Source of the DNA: an uncultured Campylobacter sp.
Lineage (GTDB): Bacteria; Campylobacterota; Campylobacteria; Campylobacterales; Campylobacteraceae
Direction of reading: 5' to 3'
Length of the DNA: 64,000 nt
NCBI RefSeq assembly: GCF_938045345.1
Contig: NZ_CALIMS010000005.1
Span: 1-64,000, forward strand
Under the pieces are notes generated by a model. That model saw nothing but the letters and a program-made list of their open reading frames with translations, ran no database searches and had not been told where the DNA came from. Below are positions 25,993 to 33,409 of the stretch, in pieces. Numbering within the stretch: the first letter of the stretch is position 1; each line of letters starts with the position of its first letter. Both the position numbers and the translations under genes were made by a program.

Positions 25993-26476
25993 AGCGAAAT
26001 TGAAAGCCAGTAAAAGTAAAATTTTTATTATGCTAATTGTGGGATTTTTTATTATTTATGGAGTTATAAGAAGCAGCGGTATGTATTGCAATATGGAGGA
26101 ATTCTTTTCTGATAAACAGGGCGAAGAGGATGATGCCTGCATCGCTAAGCTGATAAAACGAGCGGACGACGGAAACGGCTTTGCGGAAAATAGACTAAGA
26201 TACCCAACTATGGAATATATCAAGCGAGTGTGCGAAAAGGGAGTGGAAAGCTTGGGTGAGCGAGAAAGATTTTATTTCGAGCGTTATAGTAAAGATCGTT
26301 GTAGCGCTTGGAGCTTTAAAACGCCCAAATCAAAGGGCGGCGAAGCAAATACGACGAGCGGCAGCGGTAATTTAGCGCAAGGCAATACGGACGCAACGGA
26401 TAGCAGAGCAAATTTAACGCGCGAAGGTGCGAATACAGTCCGCAATGAAACAGGCGCGATCAAACGCGATATATAA
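25979..26476 (+). CDS. Tandem paralogue B
   Basis: This 165-residue copy begins MSGDKAKLKASKSKIF at an ATG inside the last codons of paralogue A (14-base overlap), behind GGGAGGGT. It has the same plan: membrane helix about 16-32, four cysteines, EEDDACIAKLIKRADDG, FKTPKSKGGEANTTSG. One extended sequon (EANTT) remains. Its end differs from A by an extra TA in GATATATAAATT, which creates an early stop after KRDI. Without the TA the frame would continue through INSTGG and overlap the next gene as A does. Confidence 0.8.
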   Translation: MSGDKAKLKASKSKIFIMLIVGFFIIYGVIRSSGMYCNMEEFFSDKQGEEDDACIAKLIKRADDGNGFAENRLRYPTMEYIKRVCEKGVESLGERERFYFERYSKDRCSAWSFKTPKSKGGEANTTSGSGNLAQGNTDATDSRANLTREGANTVRNETGAIKRDI

Positions 26477-26494
26477 ATTCTACGGGAGGATTAA

Positions 26495-27034
26495 ATGCCG
26501 GGCGATAAAGCGAAATTGAAAGCTAGTAAAAGTCAAATTTTTTTGTTAATCGTAGGGGTTGTTATTCTGTGCACCCTATATATAAGCAGCAGTGGTGCGT
26601 ATTGCAACATTTGGGAATCTTTTTTAAACAATAAGGGCGAAGAGGATGATGCCTGCATCGCTAGGCTGATAAAGCGCGCGGATGCGGGTAGTGAATTGGC
26701 GCTCAGTCGACTTAGATACCCTAGCAAGGCATATATCAAGCGCACATGCGAAAAGGGAGTAGAAAACTTGAGCGAGCGTGAGAGATATTATTTCCAAGGC
26801 TTTAGCGGGGATCGCTGCGAGATTTGGGGCTTTAAAACGCCCAAATCAAAGGGCGATGAAGCAAATACGACAAGTAGCGGCGGTAATTTAGTGCGAGGTG
26901 ATATGAACGCGACGGATAGCGGAAATTTAACGCGCACCGAGGCAAACAACGGCGAAGCCGATACTACGGACAGCAAAGCGGACATCGCGAAGCGCGAAGG
27001 AAATTCTACGGAAGAACAAAATGCTGGGCGATAA
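26495..27034 (+). CDS. Tandem paralogue C
   Basis: This 179-residue copy starts MPGDKAKLKASKSQIF behind GGGAGGAT, 18 bases after paralogue B. It has a membrane helix at about 15-33, the four-cysteine core (EEDDACIARLIKRADAG, YIKRTCEKG, DRCEIW), and a long tail with three extended N-glycosylation sequons: EANTT, DMNAT and EGNST. Its end contains a former start ATG (27021) that now opens only a 24-codon frame. Confidence 0.8.
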   Translation: MPGDKAKLKASKSQIFLLIVGVVILCTLYISSSGAYCNIWESFLNNKGEEDDACIARLIKRADAGSELALSRLRYPSKAYIKRTCEKGVENLSERERYYFQGFSGDRCEIWGFKTPKSKGDEANTTSSGGNLVRGDMNATDSGNLTRTEANNGEADTTDSKADIAKREGNSTEEQNAGR

Positions 27035-27095
27035 GATTAGCCTTGAAGGCGATATCGTAAATTTTATGTCATTGGTCAAATTTGTGAAAAAATGA
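27021..27095 (+). pseudogene. Remnant start of a further array member
   Basis: The conserved ATGnnnGGCGATAAG start overlaps the stop of paralogue C. It opens a frame of only 24 codons (MLGDKISLEGDIVNF...), with none of the membrane helix or core. The next complete copy begins afresh at 27123 with a different N-terminus. The remnant marks a deletion or replacement in the array. Confidence 0.55.
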
Positions 27096-27122
27096 GTTAA
27101 AATTTATTACTCAAGGAAAAAT

Positions 27123-27638
27123 ATGGTAAAAAAGAGATCTTTAGAAGTAAAAGGAAGCATATCGATCGCCATAATCCTGCTTTGGGTTTATTTTTTGATT
27201 ACGGCGCTGGGCGGTGATAGATACTGCGGCATATGGGATTATATCGCAAATAGTGAAGAGGATGATACCTGCATCGCTAAGCTGATAAAGCGCGCAGACG
27301 CGGGTAGTGAATTGGCGCTCAATCGGCTTAGATACCCTAGCAAGGCGTATATCAAGCGCGTATGCGAAAGGGGAGTGGAAAACTTAGGTGAGCGAGAAAG
27401 ATATTATTTTGAACGTTTAGGTGTAGATCGTTGCGAAGCTTCAAATTTTAAAGATAACGAAGTAAACACGACGAGTGGCAGCAGTAATTTAACGCGAGGC
27501 GATACGAACGCAACGAGCGGCGAGGGAAATTTAACGCGCGCCGAGGCAAACAACGGCGAATCTGACACTATGGACAGCAAGGCGGACAAGATGAGGCACG
27601 AAGAAAATTCTACGGAAGAGCAAAATGCTAGGCGATGA
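27123..27638 (+). CDS. Tandem paralogue D, divergent N-terminus
   Basis: This 171-residue copy has a different leader (MVKKRSLEVKGSISIA) and its own ribosome binding site (CAAGGAAAAAT). The membrane helix is at about 13-31. It keeps the core EEDDTCIAKLIKRADAG, YIKRVCERG and DRCEAS. The PKSKGG segment is replaced by KDNEVNTT. The tail has four extended sequons: EVNTT, DTNAT, EGNLT and EENST, the most in the array. Its stop overlaps the ATG of the 27625 gene, so the array and that gene are translationally coupled. Confidence 0.8.
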   Translation: MVKKRSLEVKGSISIAIILLWVYFLITALGGDRYCGIWDYIANSEEDDTCIAKLIKRADAGSELALNRLRYPSKAYIKRVCERGVENLGERERYYFERLGVDRCEASNFKDNEVNTTSGSSNLTRGDTNATSGEGNLTRAEANNGESDTMDSKADKMRHEENSTEEQNARR

Positions 27639-28629
27639 AAATTTAGAAAAATTTTTCTCGAAAATCGACGCGGCGGAGTTTGGAATTTCTGCGGGCTCAA
27701 AGCTTGCTTTAAAAAATTCCAAACTTGCAGGAAGCACTAGAAGTAGGAGCGGCGACAAGCCTTTAAAATCACAAGGCGGCGCGGAATTTTGCGACGGACA
27801 GCCATATTCGAGCGGCGCGCAGCAAGCTGAAATTTTAAAATTTAATGCCGAACCGCTGTTTAATGCCGAGCAAGTGCGTCTTGATACGGAGCAAGCACAT
27901 TTAAAATTTAACGTCCGTTCATCGCAAGCAGGGCTAGGTGCCCATCCGCCGCAGACGCCGTTTGATGCCGAGCGAGCGCAGGCAAAAATCGAAAATTTCA
28001 TGCGCGATCTGCTGCAAAACTATGTGCTTTGCGTAAGCGGCGCGGAATTCGCCTTCGCGGAGATCGAGGCGTATTTCACGGGCGCGGATCGCAACACCTA
28101 CAAGCGCACGTCGCGGGCGGGCGAGATATTTTTTCACAATTTCGGCTTTGACATTTCGTTTCGCAGCGTCCCGCAAAGCGGCGGCGGGATTTTGGTGCGA
28201 AGCCTGCGCGTCCTAAGCGGCGCAGAGCTTTTGGCGGGCGGCTTACCGGATTCAATGGGCTGCTTACCCGGCTTGGCGGAGAGTGGCCAGCTTGGCTCTG
28301 CCGCCCCGCTCATACAAAATGGCGATTTTATCGCGGGTCCGCGCAAATGCATGGGTAAAATTTTAAATCTGCAAACGCAAAATTTAAGCTTTTCTTTAAA
28401 GCATGCGCCGAAAATAGCGCGTGCGGCGAGCTTTAGCAACCGAATCCGACGAGGCGAGATTATAAATGAAGCGAATCTGGACGCAAATACGCCAAGCGGC
28501 GCGGCGGACGCGGCGAGGCTTGCGAATGAGCCGCGCAGGCTTACTAGCGAGGAGTTTGAGGCATATCTGAGCGCGGGCTGCTCTGCGGCGAAAACATATA
28601 AAAAATCGCTGCAAAGATACGAGAGCTAA
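27625..28629 (+). CDS. Uncharacterised protein, AAG-like (3-methyladenine glycosylase-like) central region
   Basis: The start MLGDEN is the same ATGnnnGGCGAT that ends the array, overlapping paralogue D by 14 bases. The first 115 residues are low-complexity. The central part (about 125-200) contains GAEFAFAEIEAYFTG and SRAGEIFFHNFGFDISF, then GGGILVRSLRVLSG. This order recalls hypothetical proteins related to the alkyladenine DNA glycosylase fold (E-I-E-A-Y, then a GG-I-L-R strand). The conserved catalytic context cannot be verified by eye. The C-terminus has basic helices and LTSEEFEAYLSAGCSAAKTYKK. The assignment is tentative. The fusion of the array start to a protein of another family is notable. 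Confidence 0.55.
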   Translation: MLGDENLEKFFSKIDAAEFGISAGSKLALKNSKLAGSTRSRSGDKPLKSQGGAEFCDGQPYSSGAQQAEILKFNAEPLFNAEQVRLDTEQAHLKFNVRSSQAGLGAHPPQTPFDAERAQAKIENFMRDLLQNYVLCVSGAEFAFAEIEAYFTGADRNTYKRTSRAGEIFFHNFGFDISFRSVPQSGGGILVRSLRVLSGAELLAGGLPDSMGCLPGLAESGQLGSAAPLIQNGDFIAGPRKCMGKILNLQTQNLSFSLKHAPKIARAASFSNRIRRGEIINEANLDANTPSGAADAARLANEPRRLTSEEFEAYLSAGCSAAKTYKKSLQRYES

Positions 28630-28729
28630 ATTTTGATCAAACGGCGCACGGCGGGCGAGTGGTAAAATTTACTGAGCTTTAAGCGGCGGCGCTATAAAAT
28701 GGCGCGTCCATCAAATTTAAAGGCGGCAA

Positions 28730-29101
28730 ATGGATCAAGGCAGGCTTGAGGAATTAAAAAGGCTACTACAAAAGCGGCATCAGGAGCCGAAGCGGGGCTT
28801 GGAACAAAATTCTAACGGCAAAAATTCTAAAGTCTCGAATTTTGAAACCAAAAATTCCGAAGTTTCAAATTTTGAAGCTTCGAATTCTAGAACCTTGAAT
28901 TTCGAAGCCTCGAATTTTGAAATCCTGAATTCCGAACCTCCGAATTTCGCTACCGACGCTTTAAATTTAGAGGTCAAAGCGGCTCAGAATTCTGCCTGTG
29001 AAAACAACGCAGAGCCGCAAAATTTTATATCCGATGACAGCGGCGCCTTACCGCAGAATTCCAAGGCTAGAGATTACGACGAAGATCCGATAATAATCAA
29101 A
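28730..29101 (+). repeat. Inverted repeat arm B (5' module of paralogue 2)
   Basis: Closely similar on the opposite strand to 18026-18457. Copy B lacks four 15-bp units (60 bp) in its repeat tract. The two arms point away from each other and bracket 10.3 kb. Confidence 0.85.
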
Positions 29102-29761
29102 AATTATGAAAAATTTTTTGTATATTCGTTTTTAGTCTTATTATTGCCGATTTCTACGCTACATGCATTTTTGATTATAGATTGTATAAATTATAAAAAT
29201 ATTGACATAGTTCAGTATTTTGCAATTTTATTCATTATTTTACTATCTACAGTTATAATATCCATATTTACCGTAATCCGCCCTAGGCAAGAGATAAAAT
29301 TCACAAACAAATATATACAATTCATTAGCGACGACTTGGTTGAAAAACGCTGCGAAATTGACAAAAACGCTTTATCTTTAAATTTCTCTATCGGAATTTT
29401 GGCAAGTTCATATGAGATAGGAAAATCTGAAAAGATATTTTTGTACTTTATCGCTATTTTTATATGCGTAATATGGTGGGATATATTTTTTATAGCGGTA
29501 TTCTTTACATATTTATTTGGGTTCTTATTAAATTTCATACTTTATCTGTTTATAAATAGAAATTTAAAAGGGTTTAGGGCTCTGCCGTTTATTAGGATCG
29601 CACGTCCCTCATATGGCAGATGGTTTAGGAACAAACTCATTTATCCAAGATATTATCTCGTTTATCTCTATAATCAAAAAATTTATGATGAAATTAAGGA
29701 ATATTTTTTACGAAAAAGCATAAATATAAATAACGTTAAGAAAGATTACTTGTTTATCTAA
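28730..29761 (+). CDS. Membrane protein with pentapeptide-repeat leader (paralogue 2)
   Basis: This 343-residue protein shares residues 1-124 almost exactly with the 17372 protein (MDQGRLEELKRLLQKRHQEP, about twelve pentapeptide units, ARDYDEDPIIIKN), with four fewer units. From residue about 130 on it differs. It keeps the layout of two membrane-segment pairs, but the sequence is unrelated at a glance and the DNA becomes strikingly AT-rich. So a conserved leader is joined to a different C-terminal module. It starts behind AAAGGCGGCAA. The function of the family is unknown. Confidence 0.8.
   Translation: MDQGRLEELKRLLQKRHQEPKRGLEQNSNGKNSKVSNFETKNSEVSNFEASNSRTLNFEASNFEILNSEPPNFATDALNLEVKAAQNSACENNAEPQNFISDDSGALPQNSKARDYDEDPIIIKNYEKFFVYSFLVLLLPISTLHAFLIIDCINYKNIDIVQYFAILFIILLSTVIISIFTVIRPRQEIKFTNKYIQFISDDLVEKRCEIDKNALSLNFSIGILASSYEIGKSEKIFLYFIAIFICVIWWDIFFIAVFFTYLFGFLLNFILYLFINRNLKGFRALPFIRIARPSYGRWFRNKLIYPRYYLVYLYNQKIYDEIKEYFLRKSININNVKKDYLFI
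28805..28963 (+). repeat. 15-bp tandem repeat coding pentapeptides, each with an RAATTY word
   Basis: Units such as TCGAATTTTGAAACC encode SNFE-type pentapeptides. Most carry one RAATTY hexamer. The tract matches 18179-18382 in inverse orientation but is shorter. Confidence 0.8.
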
Positions 29762-29774
29762 TGAGGAGGATAAA

Positions 29775-29855
29775 ATGACGAGGGAAGAGGTCGCGAAGAA
29801 AGAGTCAGGCAACGTATATAAAAGTCTTTTGTCAATTAAGCTATTACAAATTTAG
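29775..29855 (+). CDS. Possible 26-residue peptide or gene remnant
   Basis: A very strong Shine-Dalgarno site (AGGAGGATAAA) is followed by ATG and 26 codons (MTREEVAKKESGNVYKSL...) to a TAG. It lies between paralogues 2 and 3. It may be a real small protein, a leader that couples the 29884 gene, or the stump of a deleted gene. No family recognised. Confidence 0.35.
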   Translation: MTREEVAKKESGNVYKSLLSIKLLQI

Positions 29856-29883
29856 ATCTATTTTTTAAAAGGTGCTTGAAATA

Positions 29884-30594
29884 ATGGAAAATTTTAATAA
29901 ACAAAAAGCCAGGGACTACGACAAAGATCCGATAGTTATAAAAGACTATGCTTTTTACGACTATATGAAATATTCCACGATTGCTACGCTTATAGGATGT
30001 TTATTCTTTATCTCGGTCGTTACCGTAGTAAACCCCATTGAGCCCAAAAATTTTAGACTACTCCCTTTCGCTTTGGTAATGTTTTTTATCAGGCGAAAGC
30101 AACAAAAGGGCGTCTATTTCGTATTTAACGATTCGGAGATCGAATACCGCAAAGAAGATAAAGCTTATAAATCTTTGAAGCTTGAACAAATCGGCGCCGT
30201 TGCGATCAGTTTTGATCCTCGCTGGGACCGGCAGCAGAGGATAAGCATACCCGAAATGCTATTTTTGTCACTTTGGCCTTTGGGCGCATACGTTATGCGC
30301 GGAATGCATGCGATGATCGCGCTAATTTCGATGATAGCAATTGGCCTATTCGGAGCGGGTATATTGATGCATCTTAAAAATGGCAGTTTCAGATGCTTAG
30401 GTATTCATGACCGGCTTGTGATATACGGCGAAACGGGCGATCTTAGAATTATAAATGTTTTGATTTATAGCGAAAAAGAGTATCTGGAATTAAGAGAGTA
30501 TTTTATGCGCAAAACGCATATAGATTTAGATACCGTCCCACGCACCTTGTCGGTATTTAGCAAAAAGGTAAAATTTAGAAAATTTAAATTCTAA
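29884..30594 (+). CDS. Membrane protein, third member of the family (no repeat leader)
   Basis: This 236-residue protein lacks the pentapeptide leader and begins close to the shared linker (KQKARDYDKDPIVIKDYAFYDYMKYS). It matches the C-terminal half of the 17372 protein throughout: VVNPIEPKNFRLLPF, YFVFNDSEIEYRKE, IGAVAISFDPRWD, GIHDRLVIYGE, FSKKVKFRKFKF. It has four membrane segments in two pairs. ATG 29884 is chosen over GTG 29872, which would abut the AAAAGG. It looks like the ancestral form of the module. Function unknown. Confidence 0.75.
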   Translation: MENFNKQKARDYDKDPIVIKDYAFYDYMKYSTIATLIGCLFFISVVTVVNPIEPKNFRLLPFALVMFFIRRKQQKGVYFVFNDSEIEYRKEDKAYKSLKLEQIGAVAISFDPRWDRQQRISIPEMLFLSLWPLGAYVMRGMHAMIALISMIAIGLFGAGILMHLKNGSFRCLGIHDRLVIYGETGDLRIINVLIYSEKEYLELREYFMRKTHIDLDTVPRTLSVFSKKVKFRKFKF

Positions 30595-30633
30595 CGCTCC
30601 GCTTGAAATTTTGCCTTTAAATTTACGCGCTAA

Positions 30634-31023
30634 TCAATCTCTGCCTTCATATACGCCGAGCTCTACGAGATTGCCGTCAGGATCGCGCAGATAGATACTT
30701 TGCATAGCTCCACGCGCGCCTGTGCGAGGCACGACGCCAAGCTCTATTTGCGCCCCTTTGCTTTCAAGCTCCGTTTTGAGCTGCTGCGCGCTTTGATCTT
30801 CGCAGATGAGGCAAAAATCCGCTGAGCCCGCGATAGGACGCGCTGCAAACGGCGCAAACTCGCCCGCGCGGGTGTGGATATTGATCTTTGAAGAGCCGAA
30901 ACGCAGGCTGTGTTTGCCGCCCTCGCAAACATGCTCTAAGCCCAAAATCCCTTCGTAAAATTCCACACATTTTTGCAGATCCTCCGTAACTAGGACGAAG
31001 TGATCGATCTCTGTGATTTTCAT
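30634..31023 (-). CDS. Glyoxalase/VOC family protein
   Basis: This 129-residue protein has one vicinal-oxygen-chelate domain: IDHFVLVTEDLQKCVEFYEGILGLE, then INIHTRAGEF and the ending YLRDPDGNLVELGVYE, with the metal ligands H and E in family positions. ATG 31023 is chosen because GGAGGCAAA lies just upstream; the frame is open for 52 more codons without support. Close relatives are annotated as glyoxalase/bleomycin-resistance-like, so the substrate is open. Confidence 0.85.
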   Translation of the reverse strand: MKITEIDHFVLVTEDLQKCVEFYEGILGLEHVCEGGKHSLRFGSSKINIHTRAGEFAPFAARPIAGSADFCLICEDQSAQQLKTELESKGAQIELGVVPRTGARGAMQSIYLRDPDGNLVELGVYEGRD

Positions 31024-31253
31024 TTTGCCTCCAATCTCGGCAGCGGGTTCAAATTTACGCCTCGCAGTACAATTTTGGAATTCTACCGTGAAATTTTGCG
31101 ACAAAATTCCAAATGTTCGTAGCGAGAAATCAAAATCTCGCGGCGTAAATTTTAAAATTCTAAAATTTTGCCCAAGCAAAATAGGGTGCGAGTAGAGCCT
31201 GGCTTTAGTAAAATTTAGACCGACGAAATTCCGTCTAGCTAGCGCCGCAAATT

Positions 31254-32516
31254 CTAATCTCGCGATTTCAAAACTAGCGATTTTAAAATTCTCTTGCCCA
31301 CCTCGACACCCGGCTGATCGTAAGTGCTGACGCCCAGTATCGCTCCAGTAGCGCTGGTTAGCAGCTCGAAGTAGTAAAATAGCTCGCCCATGCTCTGTTC
31401 ACAAAGCCGCGAAACCTCGATAAGATCGACGCTGATACCCTCGTTTAGCACGGCTTGCAGCGTAGCATCGCACTGAAGATTTAGCACCTCGCCCAGTCGC
31501 ATGCCGTTTACGAAGTCACAGCCCTCAAGGCCTTGCAGACTGATACTAGGTACCGCGTCCGTAGTGCCGTTGTCCGTGAGCTTTAAGAAAGTCACGGTCT
31601 TATCCTTTACGCCGTCCATTATGAGCTGAAGGAAGCTGTGCTGATCGCGCGAGCCTACAAGCCCTACAGGAGTAAGTCCCTCGCGGCTAAAGCCGATCTT
31701 TTTACCTAGGCTTTCCGCCCAGAGCTGCACATACCACTCACCCAATGCGCGCAGCGCGTCGCCATAGCTAAAAAGGATGTTGATTTTCGCACTTTTGTGC
31801 GTGGCGTAGTGATGGGCTTTTCGTAGAATTTTATTCTCCGCGATTTTAGCGGGATCGCCTGCTAAAATTTCATCCAGATACTGCTCTTTTGCGACGGCAG
31901 CCCCGCGCAGCATCGCGCTTGCATCAAGACCTAGCCCAACTGCGGGCACTAGCCCTACCGCACTTAACACGCTAAAACGGCCGCCTACGTTAGCGGGCAT
32001 ATTTATCACGCAGGCGCCATACTTGTGCGCGAAGACATCCAGCGGCGAGCCTGCATCGGTGATAAATATGAAATTTTTCGCTAGCGTCTTTAAATCTGAA
32101 ATTCCGAAACGCCGCAAAACGACCTTAAAAAGCGAGATCGTTTCAATCGTGCCGCCCGATTTGGAGGATACTATGAAGATAGTGCGAGCAAAATTTAACC
32201 CTTCAAGCGCGCGGTTTACACTGTGCCCGTCGAGATTATCCAAAATTTCAAAGCGCAAATTCTTTCTTACGCGCGGACGCAGCATCTCATAAAGCGCTCG
32301 CACGCCCACGCTGGAGCCACCGATGCCCAAAAGCACGACCCCGTCGTAGCTTCGTGCGCTAAAAAATTCCTGCGCCCGCGCTATTTCGTCTGCGCCTTGC
32401 TGCGGCAGGCGGTAGTAGCCTATCTCGCCGCTTTCGTATTCGGCGCGGATCTTTGCCGCTACCTCTTCTAGCGCGCCCTCTTTTGCCGGCGGGAAAAACA
32501 GCTCATTTTTTACCAT
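31254..32516 (-). CDS. pgi: Glucose-6-phosphate isomerase
   Basis: Pgi interconverts glucose-6-phosphate and fructose-6-phosphate. The 420-residue protein contains the sugar-isomerase motifs LLGIGGSSVGVRAL, FIVSSKSGGTIET, VGGRFSVLSAVGL, VGSRDQHSFLQL and the C-terminal YDQPGVEVGK with the catalytic Lys. The length suits the shorter epsilonproteobacterial Pgi. Its start lies within galU (14-base overlap), so the two are co-translated. Campylobacter generally lacks phosphofructokinase, so pgi probably serves gluconeogenesis and sugar-nucleotide supply with galU. Confidence 0.96.
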   Translation of the reverse strand: MVKNELFFPPAKEGALEEVAAKIRAEYESGEIGYYRLPQQGADEIARAQEFFSARSYDGVVLLGIGGSSVGVRALYEMLRPRVRKNLRFEILDNLDGHSVNRALEGLNFARTIFIVSSKSGGTIETISLFKVVLRRFGISDLKTLAKNFIFITDAGSPLDVFAHKYGACVINMPANVGGRFSVLSAVGLVPAVGLGLDASAMLRGAAVAKEQYLDEILAGDPAKIAENKILRKAHHYATHKSAKINILFSYGDALRALGEWYVQLWAESLGKKIGFSREGLTPVGLVGSRDQHSFLQLIMDGVKDKTVTFLKLTDNGTTDAVPSISLQGLEGCDFVNGMRLGEVLNLQCDATLQAVLNEGISVDLIEVSRLCEQSMGELFYYFELLTSATGAILGVSTYDQPGVEVGKRILKSLVLKSRD

Positions 32517-33339
32517 CGCCGAATTCTCGCTCGTAGAAATATTTGATCGCCTCCACGTAGCCTTTTACCGAGCCGCAGTCGAAGCGAGTGCCTTTAAATT
32601 TATACGCGATCACCACGCCGTTTTGAGCCTGTTTCAAAAGCGCGTCGGTGATCTGCACCTCGCCGTTTTTACCGGGCGCCGTCTGCTCGATGAGATCAAA
32701 AATATTAGGCGTTAGGATGTAACGCCCGATGATGGCTAAATTTGACGGAGCTTCGTCGGGTTCCGGTTTTTCTATCATATCCGAGACCATTATCAGATCG
32801 TCGCTGATGCTTTTGCCGGCGACGATACCGTATTTGTTTACATCCTGCGGCGGCACCTCCATCACTGCAACGACGCTGCAGCGGTATTTTTCGTAAATTT
32901 TAACCATCTGCGCAAGCACGCCCTCGCCGTTTTCGTTCACGCACAGATCGTCTGCGAGCACCACGCCGAAAGGCTCGTCGCGGATTAAAATTTTACCCGT
33001 ATAAATCGCGTTACCGAGCCCCTTCATCTGCTCTTGGCGCGTGAAAGAGAAGGTGCAGCGCTTCATAAGCGCCCTGATCTCGTCGAGCAGATACTCCTTG
33101 CTGCTGCCTGAAATTTGATCCTCCAGCTCGTAGCTGCGGTCGAAATAATCCTCTAGCGCGCGCTTGCCGCGACCCGTGACGAATGCCATATTGTCCATGC
33201 CCGCTTCCAGCGCCTCGTCCACGCCGTAGTGAATGAGCGGCTTGGTAAGGATCGGAAGCATCTCTTTTGGTAGCGATTTGGTCGCGGGCAAAAAGCGCGT
33301 GCCGTAGCCCGCCGCGGGAAATAAACAGGTCTGGATCAT
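32503..33339 (-). CDS. galU: UTP-glucose-1-phosphate uridylyltransferase GalU
   Basis: GalU makes UDP-glucose for surface polysaccharide. The protein, counted from ATG 33339, has 278 residues, the normal size. Motifs are LFPAAGYGTRFLPATKSLPKEM (nucleotide site), VLADDLCVNE, and EKPEPDEAPSNLAIIGRYIL with the sugar-binding Glu-Lys-Pro. This start is preferred over the longer frame because AAAGGAGCTTC lies just before it and the protein then begins MIQTCLFPAAG. It is the first gene of the galU-pgi operon, divergent from the yigZ-like gene. Confidence 0.96.
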   Translation of the reverse strand: MIQTCLFPAAGYGTRFLPATKSLPKEMLPILTKPLIHYGVDEALEAGMDNMAFVTGRGKRALEDYFDRSYELEDQISGSSKEYLLDEIRALMKRCTFSFTRQEQMKGLGNAIYTGKILIRDEPFGVVLADDLCVNENGEGVLAQMVKIYEKYRCSVVAVMEVPPQDVNKYGIVAGKSISDDLIMVSDMIEKPEPDEAPSNLAIIGRYILTPNIFDLIEQTAPGKNGEVQITDALLKQAQNGVVIAYKFKGTRFDCGSVKGYVEAIKYFYEREFGDGKK

Positions 33340-33371
33340 GAAGCTCCTTTGATCTTTTTTTGAACTTTTAT

Positions 33372-33377
33372 TATAAT
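33372..33377 (+). promoter_or_regulatory. Putative -10 box for the YigZ-family gene
   Basis: TATAAT preceded by TTTTAT, 33 bases before the TTG start, in the gap shared with galU. A good sigma-70-type match. Confidence 0.5.
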
Positions 33378-33409
33378 GCAAAAAAGATAAAATTCCGCAA
33401 AGGAAAGCC

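Larger units (their letters stand above)
25507..27638 (+). repeat. Tandem array of four paralogous genes plus a start-site remnant
   Basis: Four related genes follow one another. The common core (EEDD.CIAKLIKRAD) begins near 25630, 26123, 26639 and 27255, giving spacings of about 493, 516 and 616 bases. The ends share a tail whose last bases are ATGnnnGGCGAT, which doubles as the next gene's start (25979, 26495, 27021, 27625). The array arose by unequal duplication of a unit containing a gene end and the next start. Confidence 0.85.

Noticed and set aside
25507..27638. Tandem array as a CRISPR array or integron
   Set aside because: The repeat units are whole genes of about 500 bp; there are no short regular spacers, no integrase and no cas genes.
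17372..29101. Inverted repeat pair as an insertion sequence or transposon
   Set aside because: The arms are coding leaders of paralogous genes; no transposase and no target duplication are present.
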